Assembly: GCA_030065635.1 (NCBI GenBank)
Contig: JASJDJ010000033.1
Location: forward strand, 1-61,409
DNA length: 61,409 nt
Direction of reading: 5' to 3'
Origin: Xenococcaceae cyanobacterium MO_188.B32
GTDB taxonomy: Bacteria; Cyanobacteriota; Cyanobacteriia; Cyanobacteriales; Xenococcaceae
Positions 10,028 to 19,164 of the stretch are shown here, piece after piece. A program made the translations under genes and the position numbers. Position 1 is the first letter of the stretch. The number at the start of each line of letters is the position of its first letter. The notes beneath the pieces were generated by a model. The model made no database searches. It was not told the origin of the DNA and saw only the letters and a program-made list of their open reading frames with translations.

Positions 10028-11140
10028 GTGGCACAATTCATCTTCTTGCAGCTACCTATTTATCTAATCACTAGTTTTCTTATCTCTCAATTTTCGGCGA
10101 CTGTTTCTGCTGTTGAGCAAACCAATATACCTATTTTAGTAAGTCAGAGAAATCAGCAGCAGCTCAGAGAATTATTGCGTCTTGGTAAAAAGTATATTGA
10201 TGCAGGAGATTATACCAACGCTATTGCTACTTATCAAAAGGCTGCTTATCTGGATGGGAAAAACGCCAAAATTTTTTCGGGGATTGGTTATTTATACGCT
10301 TTGCAAAAGGATTTTTCTGCTGCTGCTGCTGCCTATCAACAAGCGATTATACTCGATCCTAATAATGCAGAATTTTATTATGCTCTAGGTTACAGTTATG
10401 CTATGGCTAATGACAATCCTCGGGCTGCTAATGCTTATCAAAAAGCGATCGCTCTGGCTCCTGGTAATATTCAAAACTATCTGGGGTTAGGAGTAGTATT
10501 GCTCCGTCAGGGGGAATATGACTTGGTTATCGACAACTATTACCGTATTTTGGCTTTACAGCCCGATCATCGCCAAGCATATGATATTATGGCTACTGCT
10601 TTAATTAAACAAAAGCGTTACCGAGAAGCAGTTGAGTTTTTACAAAAAGCGATCGCTAACTTTCCTCAAGATGGTAGTTTACAACTCCAATTAGCGGTAG
10701 TATTATTTAACCAAGGTGAGTTAGAAGCAGGATTAAATATTTTACAGCAAGCGGAACGGTTAGACCCAGATAATCCCCTAATTTCACTAAAAATTGGCGA
10801 AGCTTTACAAGTAAAAGGAGACTCGGAAGGTGCATTAAAAGCTTATCGTCGGGCACTTTCTCTTCAGCCAGATTTAGCAGAAGCAAGGCTTGGTATGGGT
10901 AAAATTTTCTTAGCTGAGAAAAACTATATCGATGCCATTATTACTTATCGGCGTTTAACAGAAATCGATCCAGATAACTTTTCTGCTTACTATCATCTAG
11001 GGATTGCTTTAAATAAAAGAGGAAGAAAAAAAGAAGCAATTACCGTGCTGACTCAAGCCAGAAATTTATCTCAAGATCGAGGAAAGATGGAAGAAGTAAG
11101 AAAGATAAATATTTTGTTGGAAGAATTAAACGTAAATTAG
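10028..11140 (+). CDS. TPR-repeat protein with signal sequence
   Basis: A 370-residue protein starting at GTG. Residues 1-30 form a hydrophobic leader (IFLQLPIYLITSFLISQF), so it is probably exported or membrane-anchored. From about residue 52 there are eight or nine tetratricopeptide repeats (A-x2-Y-x3-L-x-P spacing, such as AIATYQKAAYLDG, AAAYQQAIILDPNNAEFYYA). TPR proteins are scaffolds; no catalytic domain is seen. Only 12 bases separate it from larB, so the two are probably co-transcribed, though a functional link is not evident. Confidence 0.85.
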   Translation: MAQFIFLQLPIYLITSFLISQFSATVSAVEQTNIPILVSQRNQQQLRELLRLGKKYIDAGDYTNAIATYQKAAYLDGKNAKIFSGIGYLYALQKDFSAAAAAYQQAIILDPNNAEFYYALGYSYAMANDNPRAANAYQKAIALAPGNIQNYLGLGVVLLRQGEYDLVIDNYYRILALQPDHRQAYDIMATALIKQKRYREAVEFLQKAIANFPQDGSLQLQLAVVLFNQGELEAGLNILQQAERLDPDNPLISLKIGEALQVKGDSEGALKAYRRALSLQPDLAEARLGMGKIFLAEKNYIDAIITYRRLTEIDPDNFSAYYHLGIALNKRGRKKEAITVLTQARNLSQDRGKMEEVRKINILLEELNVN

Positions 11141-11152
11141 AAGTAAAATAAC

Positions 11153-11926
11153 ATGACTCAACCCGAAGCCATAAAAATTCTGTTGGAGGCAGTTGCAGCA
11201 GGTAATATTAGTCCCATTCATGCCTTAGAAAAACTTAAACATATTACTTTTGAGTCAGTAGAAGATTTTGCTAAAATTGACCATCATCGTCAGTTAAGAA
11301 CGGGATTTCCTGAAGTAATTTGGGGTTCGGGAAAAACGCCAGTACAGATTGCTCAAATTATGAAAGCGATGATAGATAAATCTTCTGTAGTCATGGCAAC
11401 CCGAATTGAACCTGAAGTTTATGCACAATTACAACAAGAAGTAGACAATTTAACTTACTATCCTCTTGCTCGTATTTGTGCTGTAGCCCAAACCAAATCT
11501 AATATTCAACATTCGGGAATAATTTCTATTCTGACTGCTGGTACTGCGGATTTACCTATTGCTGAAGAAGCAGCCGTTACTGCCGAACTCTGTGGCTTTC
11601 AAGTAAAACGTCTTTGGGATGTCGGTGTAGCAGGAATTCACCGCTTATTGAGTCATAAAGAAATTATTTATGAAGCTGATGTATTAATTGTAGTAGCGGG
11701 AATGGAAGGAGCTTTACCTAGTGTAGTAGCAGGAATGGCAGACTGTCCTGTAATTGGTGTTCCTACTAGTGTCGGTTATGGAACTAGTTTTGCTGGTGTC
11801 GCACCTCTACTAACAATGTTAAATTCTTGTGCTGCTGGCATTGGCGTAGTGAACATCGATAACGGTTTTGGTGCAGCCATTTTAGCAGGGCAGATTTTAC
11901 GAACAGCAGAGAAAATTAAAAATTAA
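11153..11926 (+). CDS. larB: LarB, nickel-pincer cofactor biosynthesis carboxylase
   Basis: A 257-residue protein related to PurE. LarB carboxylates and hydrolyses nicotinic acid adenine dinucleotide in the first step towards the nickel-pincer nucleotide of lactate racemase. Family marks are the N-terminal block ALEKLKHITFESVEDFAKID and the C-terminal half VVAGMEGALPSVVAGMADCP ... PTSVGYGTSFAGVAPLLTML ... NIDNGFGAA. Many cyanobacteria carry larB without an obvious racemase. The other lar genes are not in this window. The start ATG follows the TPR gene closely. Confidence 0.92.
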   Translation: MTQPEAIKILLEAVAAGNISPIHALEKLKHITFESVEDFAKIDHHRQLRTGFPEVIWGSGKTPVQIAQIMKAMIDKSSVVMATRIEPEVYAQLQQEVDNLTYYPLARICAVAQTKSNIQHSGIISILTAGTADLPIAEEAAVTAELCGFQVKRLWDVGVAGIHRLLSHKEIIYEADVLIVVAGMEGALPSVVAGMADCPVIGVPTSVGYGTSFAGVAPLLTMLNSCAAGIGVVNIDNGFGAAILAGQILRTAEKIKN

Positions 11927-12248
11927 AAAATTAATAGTTAGGCTTTGCTCAAAAAGTGTCAAACGTTGAGCTAACATCTGTAGTTTAGACTAAAATAATC
12001 ATTACCAACATAATTAAAAGTCGAACATGAATTCAACCCAATCAGTTGGCAGAGACTACCCGTTTCTTTATCAAAACTTTATTTAACCTAAGTGATATTG
12101 AGTATAAATTTATATTAGTTACGCCTGGCGTGAATTCGGAATTAATTTCCTTACTTTCCAATCCCTATTCGCTTACTAAACTTTAATTCACACTAGACGT
12201 ATTAGTTATGAAGTTGACTTTAAATTACTTAGTTTTAGAGATTTTCTG
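11927..12248. other. Intergenic region holding a MITE-like element
   Basis: These 322 bases separate larB from the first glycosyltransferase of the island. The right part is a small inverted-repeat element, listed separately. The rest is AT-rich with no convincing ORF. It marks the left border of the polysaccharide island. Confidence 0.5.
12120..12201. mobile_element. MITE-like element, copy 1 (82 bp)
   Basis: The ends read TACGCCTGGCGTGAATT and, inverted, TACGTCTAGTGTGAATT: 17-bp imperfect terminal repeats. A 5-base direct repeat TTAGT flanks it (12115-12119 and 12202-12206), as expected for a target duplication. There is no coding capacity. A second copy with the same ends is at 29844-29965. 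Confidence 0.65.
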
Positions 12249-13028
12249 ATGAAAGTTAATTTATGTGGAGTTAATATTGATGCCTTAAGCTTTGATGAAG
12301 TAATCTCAATAGTGGAACAAAAGCTACTATCTAATAGAAAACCTAACTATATAGTAACTTCCAACGCACAGCATATCGTTATTCTTCAAAAAGATCGGCA
12401 TTTTCAGAAAATTTATCACAATGCGTTTTTAAGCGTACCAGATGGAGTACCTTTACTTTGGGCTGCTAAATTAATGAATGCTCCATTAAAAGGTCGTGTT
12501 AATGGAACAGACCTTTTTGAAAAATTATGTGAAGTTTCTGCCGAAAAAGGATTTAAAGTGTTTTTGTTAGGAGGTCGTCCTCAAGCAGCAGATAGGACAG
12601 CGGAAGTTCTTTGCCAAAAACATCCTCAGCTTCAAATTGTAGGTACTTATTGTCCGCCTTATGGATTTGAGCAAGATTCAAAAGAACCAGAAAAAATAGA
12701 AGCAAAAATTAAAGCAGCAGCACCAGATATTCTTTTTGTTGCTTTGGGCTCACCAAAACAAGAAAAATGGATTGATACTAATTACCAAAAGCTAGGTATT
12801 CCCATATCTATCGGTATTGGTGCGAGCTTTGAATTTGTTTCTGGCATGGTAAGGCGCGCCCCTAAATGGATGCAAAAATTAGGCTTTGAATGGCTGTATA
12901 GATTATTAGTAGAACCTCGCCGTCTTTGGAAACGTTACATATTTGGTAATGCTCTTTTTATTTTTTTGGTTCTCAAGCAACGATTTAGCTTTTGGGAGCA
13001 TAACACAGTCGAAAGCCAGTTAAGATGA
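12249..13028 (+). CDS. WecG/TagA/CpsF family glycosyltransferase (GT26)
   Basis: A 259-residue enzyme of the GT26 type, which adds an N-acetylmannosamine-like or other amino-sugar to a lipid-linked acceptor. Motifs are VTSNAQHIVIL (about 38-48), the conserved SVPDGVPLLWAAKLM (about 63-77), FLLGGRPQAADRTAEVL, and the C-terminal basic EPRRLWKRY. The C-terminal appendage is thought to attach the enzyme to the membrane. It is the only plus-strand gene of the polysaccharide island and may act early in chain assembly. The RE-like end of a tnpB element lies 26 bases after its stop. Confidence 0.92.
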   Translation: MKVNLCGVNIDALSFDEVISIVEQKLLSNRKPNYIVTSNAQHIVILQKDRHFQKIYHNAFLSVPDGVPLLWAAKLMNAPLKGRVNGTDLFEKLCEVSAEKGFKVFLLGGRPQAADRTAEVLCQKHPQLQIVGTYCPPYGFEQDSKEPEKIEAKIKAAAPDILFVALGSPKQEKWIDTNYQKLGIPISIGIGASFEFVSGMVRRAPKWMQKLGFEWLYRLLVEPRRLWKRYIFGNALFIFLVLKQRFSFWEHNTVESQLR

Positions 13029-13053
13029 TTGCTCTAGCTGTCAGACTTTATTG

Positions 13054-13200
13054 TTGACACTCCGCACAACTCCGCTAACGCTCAAGTCGTGGGATTCTTG
13101 GTTCAATCGACTCGCCGTTAGACAGCAGGTGGGGAAGGGGGGAAATATCCAGACATTAACTGGTAAGCTGCCAAAAGACAACTTAAAATCCCCCCTTTCC
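13054..13200 (-). ncRNA. Candidate omega/reRNA and right end of the TnpB element
   Basis: TnpB guide RNAs are encoded by the 3' end of tnpB plus the element's right end (family knowledge). Here the minus strand after the stop runs through palindromic sequence to AAGAATCCCACGACTTGAGC and ends at GAGTGTCAA (13054), a common cyanobacterial IS605-type right end. If so, the guide would be the flank just beyond, read leftwards from 13053 towards the end of the GT26 gene. The boundaries are inferred; no fold was computed. Confidence 0.4.
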
Positions 13201-14379
13201 CGCACCAACTGCCCAAGAGGGCAAATCTCCCCAAGCGTTTAGGGATTGCTCCCACGTTCCTGCGTGACCCGCAGTACGTATGGCTTTCTGCAAAATGTTG
13301 ACTGCTGCGTTTCGATCTCTACACATTTCTGTGCAGCAGACATCGCATCGGTGAGTTCGGGTACTCAAGCTTTTTTGAACTTTAGCCCCACAAACACTAC
13401 AATCAACAGTTGTGTAATGAGGTGGTACGGCAACAGTTACCTTGCCAAACTTAACCCCAAAATATTCAATCCAATATCGTAATTTACGCCAACCCATGTC
13501 TTGTATGGACTTAGATAGCCTATGGTTACGAATCATGTTCTTCACTTTTAAATCTTCGTAGGCAATCAAATCTGCCGATTTAGTTACGCAACGGGCTATT
13601 CTCTTAGCCCATTCTTCACGCTGTCTACTTACTTTTAAGTAAAGTTTAGCTAGCTGTTTTCTAGCTTTTTTATAGTTATTAGATTGGGGTTGTCCTTTTC
13701 TAAATTTCTTGGATACCCGACGCTGCAACTTAGCTAGTCTTTTTTCTGCTGTTCTATAAAATCTGGGATTTGGTTCAGTATGCCCTGTATTATCAACATA
13801 GGCAAATTTCAAACCCAGATCTAAACCAATAGCGTTCCCCGTCGGCTCGACATCCTCTTTGTTATCTACAGCTATAGAAAATTGACAGTAGTACCCATCT
13901 GCTTTGTGTACTAATCGAACTCGCTTGATGAGCTTGTCCTCATAGAAACGTAAATCATGAGTACCAATTAACTTGACTCGACCAATCCCTTTTTTATCGG
14001 TAAAAGTAATATGTTTACAGGTCGTTCTATCTAGCTTCCACCCAGTAGTTTTGTATTCTACGGAGCGGACATTTTTCTTGAATCGTGGGTATCCTTTCTT
14101 GCCGGGAATCTGTTTCTTGCAGTTATCAAAAAACCGCGAGATAGCAGACCAAGCTCTTTCTGCTGCTGATTGTCTCGCCATAGAGTTTAATTCACTAGCA
14201 AAGCTAAATTCATTAGCTAATACCTTGCAGTGCTTGTTAAGGTCATAGCGTCCCACTCCTTTGTTGTCCATCCAAAACCTAAGACATTTGTTTCTGATGA
14301 ACTGGGTAGTACGTATTGCCTCGTCAATTGCTTGGTATTGCTTTGTTTTAGCTTTTACTTTAAACTCTAGGACAATCAT
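13183..14379 (-). CDS. tnpB: RNA-guided endonuclease TnpB (IS200/IS605 family)
   Basis: A 398-residue intact TnpB, the ancestor-type relative of Cas12, which uses an omega RNA from its element to cut DNA and help keep the transposon in place. It has an N-terminal helix-turn-helix/WED region, RuvC-I GLDLGLKFAYVD (Asp187), RuvC-II LIAYEDLKVKNM (Glu275), the zinc finger VDCSVC (Cys327, Cys330) and RCDVC (Cys345, Cys348), and RuvC-III CRDRNAAVNIL (Asp355). All catalytic residues are present. No tnpA is adjacent, so the element would need a transposase in trans. A perfect 8-bp palindrome TTATGTCA/TGACATAA overlaps the start region and may belong to the left end or promoter. Confidence 0.95.
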   Translation of the reverse strand: MIVLEFKVKAKTKQYQAIDEAIRTTQFIRNKCLRFWMDNKGVGRYDLNKHCKVLANEFSFASELNSMARQSAAERAWSAISRFFDNCKKQIPGKKGYPRFKKNVRSVEYKTTGWKLDRTTCKHITFTDKKGIGRVKLIGTHDLRFYEDKLIKRVRLVHKADGYYCQFSIAVDNKEDVEPTGNAIGLDLGLKFAYVDNTGHTEPNPRFYRTAEKRLAKLQRRVSKKFRKGQPQSNNYKKARKQLAKLYLKVSRQREEWAKRIARCVTKSADLIAYEDLKVKNMIRNHRLSKSIQDMGWRKLRYWIEYFGVKFGKVTVAVPPHYTTVDCSVCGAKVQKSLSTRTHRCDVCCTEMCRDRNAAVNILQKAIRTAGHAGTWEQSLNAWGDLPSWAVGAGKGGF

Positions 14380-14430
14380 TTATGTCAATTTATATGACAT
14401 AAAATATTCTAACATACAGACGGCACATAA

Positions 14431-14541
14431 ATGAGGGGCTGTCGCCTGGGGTCTCCCCAGGCGTGGGATACGCCCCGTGTGCCGAGTAGCGCGTATCCCA
14501 CGCCTAAAGGAGGACGCGAGATTTGAGGAAACCTCAAATCT
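14431..14541. repeat. Stack of three palindromes upstream of tnpB
   Basis: First (14434-14476): GGGGC ... GCCCC enclosing CGCCTGGGG/CCCCAGGCG. Second, overlapping (14461-14503): GCGTGGGATACGC and its exact complement. Third (14519-14541): AGATTTGAGG-AAA-CCTCAAATCT, a perfect 10-bp stem. The first module recurs at 8222-8264 and 41431-41475. A minus-strand ORF over this region is palindromic DNA and does not look like a protein. Confidence 0.7.
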
Positions 14542-14735
14542 TCTAGAGAAGCGGTCCACTAATAATGGTTGACAAAAGGATAACTTTGTAGATGAGTGTA
14601 AAGTTAGGTTTTTAAGCAGTATATTTAACAAAAAAACAATTGCGATCGCTTAACAATTGCTGGATAACAGTCTATTTTTAGGAACTGGTACTTTGCGTTA
14701 TTTGTCAATAGCTTCTACTGGACCGCTTCTCTAGA
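14542..14735. mobile_element. MITE-like segment with 17-bp inverted ends
   Basis: TCTAGAGAAGCGGTCCA (14542-14558) is exactly repeated in inverted orientation at 14719-14735. The 160 bases inside are AT-rich and non-coding. No clear target duplication is visible, so it may be a MITE or a paired regulatory repeat. Confidence 0.45.
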
Positions 14736-14827
14736 CGTCCGTGACGCTTCGCTCGTGGGTTTTGCGCTTCCCGTCTTTGCTATAAATTAAATTGTAATCG
14801 TTTCAAAAGCAAGCTGGAATTAAATTT

Positions 14828-16024
14828 TCAAAAAACCGTAGAGAAGTCTTGATTCTGAGTTCTTTCAATCGCAGTTTGATAAATATTAAGCAGCATTTGA
14901 TAATTTACTTCTGCCGAATAACATTGTTCGTATTGTTTTCTTGCTAAATTACCTCGACGCTTTAATTCATCAGGGTTTGACCATGTTTCTTTGACTACAC
15001 GAGCTAAATCTTCAGCATTTTCTGGTTTAAAATGCCATCCTGAATACCCATCTTTAATAATTTCCCTGCTGCTTGCTCTATAGCTTCCTATAACGGGTAA
15101 CCCTGTTGCGAAAGCTTCAATAACTACCATTCCAAAAGGTTCATACCATTCTGAAGGAAATATTAAAAAACTGGCATTTTGCATCAATTCTAAAACTTTT
15201 TCTCTTGGTAATGCTCCTAAATACTCTATTCCAGAAGGAATACTACCCTTGAGCAAAATATCCAAAGGTCCTTTGCCTACTACTTTTAACGGTATTGGCT
15301 CTTCTAACAAATCCCAAGCTTTTAAAAATGTTTCAATTCCTTTGTATTTAACTAATTTTCCCACAAACAAAGCATACTTTCCTTGATGTTCTCCTGGCTG
15401 AATATTTGAAGCAATAAAATTAGGCTTGACTGCAATCTTTTCCGCAGGAAAACCACCTTCAATAAATTTTTGACGGGCAAATCTTGTTAAAGCGATGAAA
15501 ATATCAACATCTTTTTGATAGGTACCTTGAAATCGATTAACAGCTAAACCTGTAGTAGTAATAGCACTGTGAAAGCGATTGTGACGATAGCAGCCGTGGA
15601 TTACACTGGGGTATTTAACGGGTTTAGAAATGCAATCTTCGCAAATTTTACCATCACGATATAAATACGCCCCTGGACAAATTAATTTATAGCTATGAAG
15701 TGTTTTTACTACCGGTACATTAGCATCACGACAAGCACTGTAAACAGAGGGAGAAATTAAGGGAACAGTATTGTGAACGTGAACTATGTCGGGTTCAAAG
15801 TTTTTAATTTGCTTTTTTACCATACCATAGGTCTTAGAAGACCAAATAGACTGTAACGCTATACCAGCTTTGGCTAAACCTCGAGCATTTTCAATATCAG
15901 AGCTTTTTACTATCCACTGCTCTACTTGATGACCGTAGTTAGTGAGCATTTTCTGTTCTGCTTCTACAACTACTTCTTCACCACTGCGATGTCTATACTG
16001 GTTATGAACCTGAAGAATTTTCAT
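14828..16024 (-). CDS. Glycosyltransferase family 4 (GT4)
   Basis: A 398-residue GT-B fold retaining glycosyltransferase. The N-terminal Rossmann domain includes IVHVHNTVPLISPSVY (about 79-94) and a cysteine cluster around KICEDC (about 130-135), common in a subgroup with the pattern CxxC...C. The C-terminal domain carries FPSEWYEPFGMVVIEAFATG (about 292-311), the EX7E donor-sugar motif. It would transfer a nucleotide-activated sugar to the growing polysaccharide on the cytoplasmic face. It is the most downstream gene of the minus-strand island before the tnpB element, with the GT2 gene 74 bases upstream. Confidence 0.93.
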   Translation of the reverse strand: MKILQVHNQYRHRSGEEVVVEAEQKMLTNYGHQVEQWIVKSSDIENARGLAKAGIALQSIWSSKTYGMVKKQIKNFEPDIVHVHNTVPLISPSVYSACRDANVPVVKTLHSYKLICPGAYLYRDGKICEDCISKPVKYPSVIHGCYRHNRFHSAITTTGLAVNRFQGTYQKDVDIFIALTRFARQKFIEGGFPAEKIAVKPNFIASNIQPGEHQGKYALFVGKLVKYKGIETFLKAWDLLEEPIPLKVVGKGPLDILLKGSIPSGIEYLGALPREKVLELMQNASFLIFPSEWYEPFGMVVIEAFATGLPVIGSYRASSREIIKDGYSGWHFKPENAEDLARVVKETWSNPDELKRRGNLARKQYEQCYSAEVNYQMLLNIYQTAIERTQNQDFSTVF

Positions 16025-16098
16025 TTTGTTACAAGGTCTAAACCTTGGTGCAGGGGCAATAACATTATGTCTGTAAGTAGCTATTTACTGGCTTTATG

Positions 16099-16914
16099 TT
16101 AGGAAAAATTTGGTTTTCCAAAGGTCAAAGCACTAGAAGCACTTCGCCAATAACATCCAGTTCCTAGCTTCCATAAAAGTCTCATAGATTTGGCGGTTGC
16201 TTTTTTGAGTTCGAGCGACCAATTTGGTTCGCTCCCGTAATATCTTTGTCTGATCGCCGTATCTTCAATATGTGCAGTAGCCCTTAAACGGTGAGTTTTA
16301 TGTTCGGGATAAAGACGCATACAAGACCAATATTTACGAACATGATAAATTTTCGTTACTTCTGCAAAACGTGCCCAAAGATCTGAATCCATTGCCATAT
16401 CGAACTCTGGGTTTAAACCTCCAACTTCTTCATATAAATCTCGTCGCCAAAAGGTTGAGGGTTGAGGAATAAAGTTATGTTCGTATAGAAAAATAAAACG
16501 ATTAAAAGGAGTTTCTTTTCTTTCTTGAATTAAATTACCTTCTGCGTCTATCCATTTGGTATCACCGTACACAACACGAGCCTGGGGCTTATTTTGAAAA
16601 AATTGAGCTACTTCATGTAAAGTGTTGGGTTCTAATAGATCGTCAGAACAAAGCCAGCAAAGTATATCACCAGTTGCTTTATTAAAACCTTTGACAAGTG
16701 CATCAGTTTGTCCTTTATCTGGTTCGCTTACCCAGTAAGCAAGTTTATCTTCGTACTTTTGGATAATGTCTACACTTCCATCTGTAGAATTTCCATCAAT
16801 TACTATGTATTCTAAATTTGGATAATTTTGCTCAAAGACACTTTCTAATGTAGCCTCTAGAAAGTCACCTTGGTTGTAGGATGGAGTTATAACACTAATT
16901 TTAGGATAATACAT
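16099..16914 (-). CDS. Glycosyltransferase family 2 (GT2)
   Basis: A 271-residue GT-A fold enzyme. It starts ISVITPSYNQGDFLEATLES, has YIVIDGNSTDGSVDII (donor binding, about 35-50), a DD metal-binding pair in LCSDDL (about 88-93), and FWRRDLYEEVGGLNPEFDMA (about 158-177) as acceptor-site region. The WVSEPDKGQTDAL block (about 61-73) is typical of GT2 members in polysaccharide clusters. It likely adds one sugar in repeat-unit assembly; the specificity is unknown. Confidence 0.93.
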   Translation of the reverse strand: MYYPKISVITPSYNQGDFLEATLESVFEQNYPNLEYIVIDGNSTDGSVDIIQKYEDKLAYWVSEPDKGQTDALVKGFNKATGDILCWLCSDDLLEPNTLHEVAQFFQNKPQARVVYGDTKWIDAEGNLIQERKETPFNRFIFLYEHNFIPQPSTFWRRDLYEEVGGLNPEFDMAMDSDLWARFAEVTKIYHVRKYWSCMRLYPEHKTHRLRATAHIEDTAIRQRYYGSEPNWSLELKKATAKSMRLLWKLGTGCYWRSASSALTFGKPNFS

Positions 16915-17186
16915 TTAACTAGTCATGATTAATATATGCTAATGGACTAAACAAAGGATTAGATACAGAAGATATTTCACTAGAAGACGGATATATAACA
17001 ACGGCTGACACAACATCTGTACTTTTTGGTAAAAACATAAAAACTACAATTACAAAAGCAACCAAGCATAACTACAACTACAAAATCCATTTTGAATACA
17101 TAAACTTAATATCGATTATTGCAATAAATAGTTTAGAGGCTTTTAAGCAAAAAAAACTTAGATATAATCCCAACTAAAATAATAAA

Positions 17187-18799
17187 TTAATAGTTAGTTA
17201 TCGACATAGCAATTTTATAGAGCTCGCGGTATATAACTTTCCAATCTATATAATAATTAAAACTTTTTTTAAGAACAGTTAGCTTATTATATTTTCCATT
17301 TTTTTCTATATCAACATTTCTAGCATATTTCTGATTAATGTAAACAGGTCTAATTTCAAACTCTCTTACACCAACAATCCATTTAAAGCTTCCTAAAACT
17401 TTTGAGTTAGAATGCACTACACCCGGCTTATTTGCTAGCCATCCAACTTTGTGCTGCATTGTGCCATGATGAGCCAAGTAAATATCAATAGCATTAGCCC
17501 ATATGTTGGTTTCAAAAATAGAGCAGCCTATTGTATTAAACACTTTTATGTTTGATAATAAATTATTAACAATATTATTTGCTACTTCATTTTGTTGCTT
17601 TATTATTGATTCAATATCTTCCATTTCTCGATCTCCTAATATTTTTTGATAGGCTTGTTGGGGACGTTTGATGCCATAATCAGCTGGCAGTGAGAAGCCA
17701 TCAAAAACTACTCCTAATTGGGGGAAATTTTGGTATAATGCATTAATTACTTTGGATAAACATTCTATTTGATTAGTCAGTGTTCTATTGCCAACTCTAA
17801 TGCTAACCCAAAGAAGCGGGGAATAGCTCTCCTTAGCTTTTTTTATTCTGTTTATGACTTCTAAAGAACAATTATTAATTGCTACTTGATAAACTCGATT
17901 TACTAAATCTTGTTTGATAAAACAATCTCCAATATTAACAACTAAATAATTATTACTGACAATCTCTTGCCAAATTTTATTTTGATTAATATATTTGATT
18001 TTGCCAATAGGAATTTCAGGAAAAATTTTATCTATCGAGCCGAGAGGCTCTCTCAATACTAAAAATTTATCTACTTTATTTAATAAATTTCTTTGATATA
18101 GTCTATTGATACCTGAAAGTTCATTTAAAATATTGTGTGCAAAATTTTCAGCTCCGATTATTACGGCAATTTTTTTTATATTGAGCTGGCTATGAAAATA
18201 ACGATGAAATTTATCAAAATTACTTACAAGCAAAGCTTTAAATTTCGATATGGTTCTTAAACTAATACTCCACTTAGGGGTTTCAAATTCAAAGAGCAAC
18301 TCATATTGAGGAAAATAAATTGCTGACTTCGGAAATCCCCTCCACATAGTTCCAGTAATAATGTAAAATACTCCTTGTGTAGTTGAGAATCGATAAAAAA
18401 TAGTTCTATCTACTGCTATTGATTGGTTCGATCTAAGAATTTTTCCGCTAAAAGGACAAACAGAAAAAATATATTTTTCTTTGACAATATTATCTTGGAA
18501 ATCTCTAGCTCTATGATTATTTCTGTTTATCTTAAATAAAATCCTAAGTTCCCTATATATTTCAAGATTTTTTAATAAAGAAATTATAGATATATTTTTT
18601 TTTTGAGAAAATAAATATCATTTATATTAATAAAGGGAAATTTAATAATTTTATAATTATTCTTTTTATTTTCAAAATATTCTTTGGCATCTAAAAAATT
18701 GGGTGTCGAGCGAGCGAGATTAAAATATTCATCTTTTGATATCGTCGAATTTTCAGAATTTAAATAATTCCACAGAGCTTCATGTATATTATTGTTCAT
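17187..18799 (-). pseudogene. Unrecognised polysaccharide-island gene split by a frameshift in an A10 run
   Basis: Two open frames belong together. The first (18799-18584) encodes MNNNIHEALWNYLNSENST to NINDIYFLKKK and stops at once after a run of ten A (18597-18606). With one extra A the frame runs on as NISIISLLKNLEIYRELR and continues without a stop through the 386-codon ORF (start-like Met at 18347) to 17187. The combined product would be about 537 residues. It has no clear transmembrane segment and I do not recognise the family. A central Rossmann-like strand pattern (KIAVIIGAENFAHNILNEL) hints at a glycosyltransferase-like or capsule protein. It could be a true mutation, an assembly error or transcript slippage on A10. 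Confidence 0.65.
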
Positions 18800-18851
18800 G
18801 TGCTGTAGTTTTTCTAAAATGTATGTTTAATTAGGCAAATCACTTTATAAG

Positions 18852-18942
18852 TTCCTAATTATTGTTATCTTGAAGTAAACCAAGTAATTCTCGTATTATA
18901 TGACGATCTATGGGTTTATATCTGTCAACTTAGATACTTTTA
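18852..18942 (-). pseudogene. Short remnant of a GT4 glycosyltransferase
   Basis: The minus strand reads DRYKPIDRHIIRELLGLLQD, nearly the same as NRYKPLDRQIIREILGLPQD in the intact GT4 gene at 24079-25344. DNA identity is visible over about 90 bases (for example CGTATTAT-TGACGATCTA-GGGTTT). The rest of the gene is absent. It is a partial duplication from within the same island. Confidence 0.7.
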
Positions 18943-18959
18943 GGAGCTGGTTGAGCGAC

Positions 18960-19160
18960 AAAAGATTAATTGTAGCGGGTTGAAATGATCTAAAAATACA
19001 CGGGCAGCACGGAAACCCCTGAGATTTATCCAGGGGAGGAGCGTAACCTTTCAAGGGTATGCTTTTAAGATTTGGGTATCTGTGAGGAGTGTGGACAGAG
19101 TTAAAAGCCTTATTATTCCGTTCGCAAGTCAAAAGGCTGCGATCGCTGAAAGCCTCATCA
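18960..19160. repeat. Palindromic remnant, probably the end of an old IS element
   Basis: It contains CCCCTG (19016-19021) and CAGGGG (19031-19036) as a stem, followed by sequence resembling the end of a cyanobacterial IS element. A minus-strand ORF of 74 codons over it has no protein character. The origin is uncertain. Confidence 0.3.
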
Positions 19161-19164
19161 GATA

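Noticed and set aside
14380-14631. Eighty-three-codon ORF upstream of tnpB
   Set aside because: It is made of the stacked palindromes, and its translation (RLGRPQATAPH) mirrors the repeat module elsewhere. It is not a gene.
18908-19132. Seventy-four-codon ORF
   Set aside because: It covers a hairpin and part of a GT4 remnant in the wrong frame. No protein character.
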